Shown here: one piece after another, positions 13,877 through 14,020 of the stretch
Numbering within the stretch: the stretch's first letter is position 1
Layout of the letters: each line of letters opens with the position of its first letter
NCBI GenBank assembly: GCA_035653295.1
Contig: DASRCB010000189.1
Location: forward strand, 1 to 14,020
Reading direction: 5' to 3'
Length of the DNA stretch: 14,020 nucleotides
Origin: DASRCB01 sp035653295
GTDB taxonomy: Bacteria; Acidobacteriota; Terriglobia; Bryobacterales; Bryobacteraceae
Program-made: the position numbers and the translations under genes
The notes under the pieces: generated by a model
Database searches by the model: none
What the model was told of the DNA's origin: nothing
The model's input: only the letters and a program-made list of their open reading frames with translations

Positions 13877-14020
13877 ATGGATGCCATCGACCGCCGCCGT
13901 TTGCTGCAGTCCGCCGGAGCCGGCCTGCTGCTCGTGAACTCCCGCACCGCCTTCGCCTATCAGGCCAACTCCGCTCTGGAGATCGGCATCGTGGGCTGCG
14001 GGGGCCGCGGCAACTACGTC
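13877..14020 (+). CDS. Gfo/Idh/MocA family oxidoreductase with Tat signal (partial, cut by window end)
   Basis: The first 48 residues are visible. The ATG at 13877-13879 follows AAAGGA (13863-13868) by 8 bases, and the gene lies 13 bases after the UlaG-like gene. Residues 6-8 with the following 'LLQSAGAGLLLV' form a twin-arginine signal ('DRRRLLQSAG'). The mature part begins 'LEIGIVGCGGRGNYV' (34-48), the start of a Rossmann fold with the GxGxxG-type loop of Gfo/Idh/MocA dehydrogenases. Members with this layout are common in Acidobacteria, Planctomycetes and Bacteroidetes, are exported with bound NAD(P), and oxidise sugars or glycosides. The rest lies beyond base 14020, so the C-terminal domain and substrate cannot be judged. 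Confidence 0.85.
   Translation, partial: MDAIDRRRLLQSAGAGLLLVNSRTAFAYQANSALEIGIVGCGGRGNYV

Noticed and set aside
1..14020. Mobile element, CRISPR, prophage or RNA gene
   Set aside because: No direct-repeat arrays, transposase or integrase motifs, or tRNA-like cloverleafs were seen on either strand.

Overview
This is about 14 kb of GC-rich bacterial chromosome with densely packed genes. The gene content points to an Acidobacteriota member of the Solibacter/Bryobacterales type: a PEP-CTERM surface protein, a secreted DUF3455 protein, a very large one-component regulator (winged helix + STAND ATPase + TPR), and a Tat-exported Gfo/Idh/MocA oxidoreductase beside a Tat-exported sugar isomerase-like protein. 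This assignment is inferred from gene style; no rRNA or other marker is present. I see no tRNA, rRNA, CRISPR array, insertion sequence, integrase or phage gene.

Bases 1-3242: the end of a TPR-repeat protein (+) faces a run of three minus-strand genes for secreted proteins: a signal-peptide protein, a PEP-CTERM protein with a perfect Shine-Dalgarno, and a DUF3455 protein. They are spaced 69 and 75 bases apart and may form one transcription unit.

Bases 3243-8392: a 224-base intergenic region separates the secreted genes from a divergent 1002-residue regulator. The regulator's end overlaps by 22 bases, tail to tail, a sensorless histidine kinase. That kinase is translationally overlapped by a small conserved-looking protein gene, and upstream of both, on the same strand, is an atypical SDR epimerase-like gene. 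The regulator and the kinase suggest signalling, but no response regulator is present.

Bases 8393-9405: a 107-base region with a long perfect inverted repeat separates the SDR gene from phenylalanine 4-hydroxylase (TTG start, strong Shine-Dalgarno). The hydroxylase gene ends in a 4-base tail-to-tail overlap with the next unit.

Bases 9402-14020: this looks like a carbohydrate-processing locus with two divergent arms. The minus arm is a ROK sugar kinase overlapping (ATGA) a Tat-exported sugar phosphate isomerase/epimerase-like TIM barrel. The plus arm is a classical SDR dehydrogenase, a stand-alone core-MetE-like methyltransferase (1-base gap), an UlaG-like metallo-beta-lactamase-fold hydrolase (ATGA overlap), and the start of a Tat-exported Gfo/Idh/MocA oxidoreductase cut by the window end. 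Exported Gfo/Idh/MocA enzymes paired with sugar-isomerase-like TIM barrels are known from 3-keto-glycoside processing. SDR + lactonase + kinase fit oxidative sugar breakdown. The core-MetE-like member does not fit either scheme and is the most intriguing part. The substrate cannot be read from the sequence.
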